DNA of 64,000 nucleotides, from positions 124,001 through 188,000 of the forward strand of contig CACZBD010000009.1 of NCBI GenBank assembly GCA_902779305.1. The letters are read 5' to 3'. Positions within the stretch are counted from its first letter, which is position 1. Every line of letters starts with the position of its first letter. The notes beneath the pieces were generated by a model. The model did not search any database. It was not told the origin of the DNA and was given only the letters and a program-made list of their open reading frames with translations. Shown here piece after piece: positions 59,595-64,000 of this stretch. Origin of the DNA: an uncultured Lachnospiraceae bacterium. GTDB lineage: Bacteria; Bacillota; Clostridia; Lachnospirales; Lachnospiraceae. The position numbers and the translations under genes are program-made.

Positions 59595-59645
59595 GCAGCT
59601 GCAAGAGACGTTTCAAAAATAATAAGCCGGGTACAGAAAAAGGAT

Positions 59646-59672
59646 TAATATATTTCACCCGGCTGCCGATAT
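59646..59672 (+). promoter_or_regulatory. Sigma-28 (SigD/FliA-type) promoter before the YjfB-like gene
   Basis: TAAT (59646-59649; consensus TAAA), a 15-base spacer and a perfect GCCGATAT (59665-59672). This is the pattern of flagellar class III promoters in Firmicutes. Confidence 0.75.
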
Positions 59673-59742
59673 ATATTGTACGGGAATACATTTGACCCGG
59701 GCCGGCATATGACGGCAAGGGTTCAGAAAGGAGTGTGATCAT

Positions 59743-59919
59743 ATGGATATCGCTGCATTATCCATGGCAATGGCACAGGATCGTGTCATGACCGAAGTCG
59801 GCACCGCTCTTTTGAGCAAAGCGATCGACCAGGGCCAGGAGAACGGTGACACACTGACCAAAATGATGGAGCAATCCGTCAATCCCGATGTCGGAGGAAA
59901 TATTGATATTTCACTCTGA
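59743..59919 (+). CDS. YjfB-like putative motility protein
   Basis: 58 residues, matching the YjfB motility-protein family: MDIAALSMAMAQDRVMTEVG, then a helical middle and a conserved-style end with MMEQSVNPDVGGNIDIS. It is a small soluble protein of unknown action. AAAGGAG lies 9 bases before the ATG, and it is followed by a terminator. The sigma-28-type promoter upstream supports a flagellar connection, though no flagellar genes lie nearby. Confidence 0.88.
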   Translation: MDIAALSMAMAQDRVMTEVGTALLSKAIDQGQENGDTLTKMMEQSVNPDVGGNIDISL

Positions 59920-59938
59920 ATCATACGGCTTACAGTCG

Positions 59939-59972
59939 AAAAGAGACCCCGGATCTTCCGGAGTCTCTTTTA
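59939..59972 (+). terminator. Bidirectional terminator (YjfB-like / CPBP protease)
   Basis: AAAGAGAC and CCGGA pair with TCCGG and GTCTCTTT around a TCT loop (one mismatch pair inside), flanked by A and T. Confidence 0.85.
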
Positions 59973-59987
59973 AATTCGATCCGCATT

Positions 59988-60995
59988 TCACAGACCGAGT
60001 ATCTGCAGCATTCTCTCAAAGAAAAAGATCATAAACACACAGATCAGCACGCCGATGATCCCCGTTGCGGAGATCACGGAGGATTTCTGTTCTTCTTCCG
60101 GTAATCTTTCCTCCACGGATCCTTCTTCCGGCTGAAGCGCCGGTTTTTTGATAAACGGCAGGATCCGAAGCAGATGTTCTTTTCTGCCCTCCCGCTTTGC
60201 CATTGCGATCAGCACCACAAACGCAAGAACCGTACCGCCCACGGCAGGGATCAGCATGACCGCGGCGATCTTCAGCAGAAAATCCGGTGTGATCATCCCG
60301 CTCTGTTCGACGGCACTTGCAAGATCCTCTCCGGACAGTTTCGAGATCTCCTGCAGCGCGAGCGCCTGCAGAACATTGTATCCGTTGGTTCCGATGTGAA
60401 TGATCAGCGCCGGGATCATGGAGCCTGTCGCCTCGACCGTAAGCGCGCAGAAAAATCCGATCATCATCGCGTAGCCGAACTGGTTCAGGTTCATGTGAAA
60501 CAGTCCGAACAAAAAAGCAGTCCAAAGGACGGCCGCAAAATAACGCCCGGTGCGCCTGAATCCCGAAAGCAGGATCCCGCGGAAACTGATTTCTTCACAT
60601 AAGGGTCCGATGATGGCAATGGAAAGGACCTGCACAGGACCGGGAATGCCTTCCGTCTGTGCAAACAGATCAGCCGCCACGTTTTTGATAAAGAACTGGG
60701 AAATGATGTTCAGAAAATACAACAGCGGCTGCAAAAGCACAGTAAGCAGAACGGAAAAAACGATCGTGGAAAAACGGACAGCCTTAAGCGGGATCCATTC
60801 CGAAAGATCGCAGCGGAACAACAGCAGAAAGACCAGTCCGGGAAGCACGACCGCGAGTTCCCCGGCGATCAGCGCCACGATCACACCACCGCCGATGTTT
60901 CTGAGCGCAAGAAGCGCAAATGCCGCCGACACGAGAAGATAGCTCAGCAGCATGGCCAGAAACAGCCCGTTCATTTTTTTGCCGGGATTTCTCAT
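59988..60995 (-). CDS. CPBP-family intramembrane metalloprotease
   Basis: 335 residues, seven or eight membrane helices. The Abi/CPBP motifs are complete: CEEISFRGILLSGF (Glu-Glu near residue 133), LFGLFHMNLNQFGYAM, and IPALIIHIGTNGYNVL with the third His/Asn. The C-terminus has a charged cytoplasmic loop (PALQPEEGSVEERLPEEEQ) before a last helix. Members process prenylated or other membrane proteins. The gene overlaps ridA by four bases (ATGA). No bacteriocin gene is near, so an immunity role is not supported. Confidence 0.9.
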   Translation of the reverse strand: MRNPGKKMNGLFLAMLLSYLLVSAAFALLALRNIGGGVIVALIAGELAVVLPGLVFLLLFRCDLSEWIPLKAVRFSTIVFSVLLTVLLQPLLYFLNIISQFFIKNVAADLFAQTEGIPGPVQVLSIAIIGPLCEEISFRGILLSGFRRTGRYFAAVLWTAFLFGLFHMNLNQFGYAMMIGFFCALTVEATGSMIPALIIHIGTNGYNVLQALALQEISKLSGEDLASAVEQSGMITPDFLLKIAAVMLIPAVGGTVLAFVVLIAMAKREGRKEHLLRILPFIKKPALQPEEGSVEERLPEEEQKSSVISATGIIGVLICVFMIFFFERMLQILGL

Positions 60996-61369
60996 CGAAT
61001 TGCAACTGCCTCTACTTCGATCAGAACATCCTTGGGAAGTCTTGCCACTTCTACACAGCTGCGGGACGGAAAAGCGCCGCTGAAAAAGGTTGCATATACG
61101 GCATTTACCGCGGCAAAATCATTCATGTCCTTAATGAAGACCGTGGTCTTGATGACTTTGTCCATGCTGCTGCCGGCTGACTCTAACAGATTCTTTACAT
61201 TGGTCAGGGCTTGACGCGCCTGCGCCTCGATCCCTTCCACGATCTCACCCGTTTCCGGGATCACCGGGATCATGCCGGACGTATAGATCAGCCCGTTTAC
61301 CTCGATTGCCTGCGAATACGGTCCGATCGCTGCCGGAGCCTTGTCTGTTGCGATTACTCTTTTCTCCAT
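60992..61369 (-). CDS. ridA: RidA family reactive enamine/imine deaminase
   Basis: A 125-residue trimeric protein that hydrolyses 2-aminoacrylate and similar reactive intermediates released by PLP enzymes. Active-site Arg103 in FPSRSCVEVARLP and Glu120 in LIEVEAVAI are both present, as is the opening YSQAIEVNGLIYTSGMIP. Full length. A GGAGG ribosome site is 9 bases before the ATG. Co-transcribed with the CPBP protease. Confidence 0.95.
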   Translation of the reverse strand: MEKRVIATDKAPAAIGPYSQAIEVNGLIYTSGMIPVIPETGEIVEGIEAQARQALTNVKNLLESAGSSMDKVIKTTVFIKDMNDFAAVNAVYATFFSGAFPSRSCVEVARLPKDVLIEVEAVAIR

Positions 61370-61432
61370 TTCCTTATCCTCCGAATGAACGTTATTTTAT
61401 TACGTAAATATCTTCATCTGTTCGCCACGTGA

Positions 61433-62065
61433 TCAGTGTACGATCACCACGGTACCGATGCCGACCCTGTCGTAAAGCGCTGTAGCCACATCTGTCGGCA
61501 GATTGACGCAGCCGTGCGATCCGTTTCGTTTATAAATGTCTCCGCCGAAGCTGGAACGCCAGGACGCATCATGCAGTCCGCAGTTTCCGGAAAACCGCAT
61601 CCACCTGTTTACCCATACGTGCCAGGTCGGACCGGTCAGATATTTCCCGGGAATACAGCTGTTGATCATAAAGACGCCGCGCGGCGTGCTCCTTCCGGGA
61701 CTGCCCGTAACGACCGGCGAGATCAATACAGGGGTTCCGTTTTCATAGTAGACCAGTGTCTGCGTGTCGATGCTGACATCCACATAGGTCGACAGGGCCG
61801 GTGTCTGCTGCTCCCCTGCTGCAGGATCCGCTGACGGTGCAGGAGCCGGAACCGGTGTCGGGACCGGTGTGGGCGCCGGAAGCGGCGGTGCCGGCTGCGC
61901 ATACAGCTGCGGATTCGCAAGCTGCTGCTCTAAAAGCTGCTGAAGCAGTTGCTGTTGCAGAAGCTGCTGCGCGAGGGCATCCTCTTCGCTTGCATAAACG
62001 GTCTTTGGCGCCAGGAAAAACATGGCGGCAATGATCGCAACGGCAAAACCAATTCCTTTTTTCAT
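61433..62065 (-). CDS. L,D-transpeptidase (YkuD domain), secreted
   Basis: 210 residues. A signal peptide (MKKGIGFAVAIIAAMFFLA, then TVYA) precedes a Gln/Leu-rich helical segment (QQLLQQQLLQQLLEQQ) and a Pro/Val/Ala linker (PAPTPVPTPVPAPAPS), probably a wall-spanning spacer. The YkuD domain (about 100-210) has the catalytic Cys186 in NGSHGCVNLP. It makes 3-3 cross-links or attaches proteins to peptidoglycan. GAGGAG precedes the ATG at 62065 by 7 bases; an upstream in-frame ATG at 62080 is less likely. Confidence 0.92.
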   Translation of the reverse strand: MKKGIGFAVAIIAAMFFLAPKTVYASEEDALAQQLLQQQLLQQLLEQQLANPQLYAQPAPPLPAPTPVPTPVPAPAPSADPAAGEQQTPALSTYVDVSIDTQTLVYYENGTPVLISPVVTGSPGRSTPRGVFMINSCIPGKYLTGPTWHVWVNRWMRFSGNCGLHDASWRSSFGGDIYKRNGSHGCVNLPTDVATALYDRVGIGTVVIVH

Positions 62066-62122
62066 GACCATTCTCCTCATAAGATGAAAGTATATTTGAT
62101 AAGATTGCTCTTATTGATCCTG

Positions 62123-62962
62123 TTATTTCTGTGTAAGCGAAACGGAGTCTTCCCCGATCACGATCAGGCGTTCTTTATAGAGTTTTCCGAGAGCCCGTTT
62201 AAACTCTGCCTTGCTCATGCCAAAATGTTCCCGGATCTTTTCAGGATCCGCTTTATCGTTAAACGGCAGGGATCCGCCGGATGCTTTGAGCTCTTCCAGG
62301 ATCTTCTCCGCATCCTCGCCGATCTGCTCATAGGATTTCTTTCTGAGTCCGAGTGTCAGCCTTCCGTCTTCCAGAACCGCGATCACTCTCGCTTCCACTT
62401 TTTCGGAAACGGCAAGATCCCGGACCAGTTCTTTTTTCGGGATCAGCGCACTGTAGCGATCGTCAACCGCGACAAATGCGCCGAAATTTTTACTGGTCTG
62501 GTACACCGTACCCCTGACCGTGTCCTCCTTTTGGTAAGGCGAGTTGCTTTCCAGATAGGGATAGACGTTCATGGTCAGCGCAAGCCGCCCGGTCTTATCG
62601 AGATAGAGCGCCACCAGGACCTCCTCGCCTTTTTCCACCTTTTTGGTCTGCTCCTTGTACGGAAGCAGCAGATCCTTTTCCAGGCCCCAGTCCACAAAAG
62701 CGCCGATCTTTCCGACATCGGATACAATCAGGCGCGCGATCTGATGCATCATGATCTTCGGGGTCTTGGTTGTGGCGATCAAGCGGTCTGCAGAATCCCG
62801 ATACAGAAACACATCGATCTCATCGGACGGATTTAAGTCGTTCGGAACATACTTGCGCGGTAAAAGCACCTTTTCCTCCGCGGTCTTTGATTCCGCCAGA
62901 TACATGCCGTGTTCTGTTTTTGTGATGGCGATCAGATGATTGATCTCTCCCGGTTTCATCAT
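62123..62962 (-). CDS. CvfB-like S1 RNA-binding protein (YitL)
   Basis: 279 residues. S1-type beta domains are visible at about 60-135 (VGKIGAFVDWGLEKDLLLPY) and 140-205 (RGTVYQTSKNFGAFVAVDD), and the C-terminal 70 residues form a winged helix (REHFGMSKAEFKRALGKLY). In Staphylococcus the CvfB homologue affects virulence gene expression; the molecular role is RNA binding. An extended -10 TGCTATAAT (63019-63011) probably drives it, divergent from glpK. Confidence 0.9.
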   Translation of the reverse strand: MMKPGEINHLIAITKTEHGMYLAESKTAEEKVLLPRKYVPNDLNPSDEIDVFLYRDSADRLIATTKTPKIMMHQIARLIVSDVGKIGAFVDWGLEKDLLLPYKEQTKKVEKGEEVLVALYLDKTGRLALTMNVYPYLESNSPYQKEDTVRGTVYQTSKNFGAFVAVDDRYSALIPKKELVRDLAVSEKVEARVIAVLEDGRLTLGLRKKSYEQIGEDAEKILEELKASGGSLPFNDKADPEKIREHFGMSKAEFKRALGKLYKERLIVIGEDSVSLTQK

Positions 62963-63010
62963 TTTCCCGTTCTTTCGCGTAAAAATCGCACTGTTGCCAA
63001 TGTTTTTTTG

Positions 63011-64000
<990 letters not shown>

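Noticed and set aside
59988-60995. Bacteriocin immunity protein (CPBP/Abi family)
   Set aside because: No bacteriocin precursor or exporter is nearby; it is coupled to ridA instead.

Overview
The window looks like chromosomal DNA of a low-to-medium-GC Firmicute, most likely Lachnospiraceae or a close relative in Clostridia. This rests on Firmicute gene blocks (gdpP-rplI-dnaB, rpsF-ssb-rpsR, tsaC-rpiB-upp-comEB, ftsE-ftsX-M23-ctpA), a mecA adaptor, a remnant of the PD-(D/E)XK nuclease 'transposase' family that is abundant in gut Clostridia, an AmmeMemoRadiSam set, AGGAGG ribosome sites, and consensus sigma-A promoters. A sigma-28-type promoter before a YjfB-like gene suggests a motile cell. 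Nearly all genes lie on the minus strand; only mecA, a ferredoxin, an MFS transporter, a GT-C glycosyltransferase, the YjfB-like gene, glpK and the DUF402 end at the left edge are on the plus strand. No rRNA, tRNA, intact IS element, prophage or CRISPR array was seen.

Layout, left to right. 1-6 kb: 3' end of a DUF402 gene, then a minus operon tsaC-rpiB-upp-comEB-cell wall hydrolase, then a GH18 glycosidase. 6-8.3 kb: an unknown 78-residue protein, a 550-base gap holding a probable structured RNA, mecA, and divergent DUF1858 and ferredoxin genes. 8.3-14 kb: gdpP-rplI-dnaB and an acyl-CoA synthetase. 14-19 kb: a 1566-residue surface protein with cell-wall-binding-type repeats, then the nuclease remnant. 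19-20.6 kb: rpsF-ssb-rpsR with an elaborate leader. 20.6-26.3 kb: plsY, a membrane-anchored trigger-factor-like PPIase, an AAC(3)-DUF4910 fusion, an acyl carrier protein, a MaoC hydratase and a Sir2 deacylase. 26.3-32.4 kb: an oppBCDFA operon with a terminator-like hairpin in its leader. 32.4-37.3 kb: AmmeMemoRadiSam genes followed by pseudouridine-degradation genes in one apparent transcription unit. 37.4-46.3 kb: a long envelope gene set (lipoproteins, SDR, MoxR, DUF58, transglutaminase, zinc-ribbon protein, AIM24-like protein). 46.5-52 kb: MFS, MCP and GH42 genes. 52-58 kb: ftsE-ftsX-M23-ctpA, a PucR/CdaR-type regulator and a divergent WecG/TagA protein. 58-64 kb: GT-C protein, YjfB-like protein, CPBP protease, RidA, L,D-transpeptidase, CvfB, and the start of glpK.

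Points deserving attention: the co-oriented AmmeMemoRadiSam and pseudouridine operon, including a nucleotidyltransferase-PfkB kinase fusion; the ACP/MaoC/AAC(3)-peptidase/Sir2 operon; the same FtsX-type coiled coil on two different cell wall hydrolases far apart in the window; and an unassigned RNA of about 250 nt whose predicted 5' end coincides with the start of a long terminal stem. Coordinates and motifs were read by eye; family names come from recognised motifs, not from database searches.
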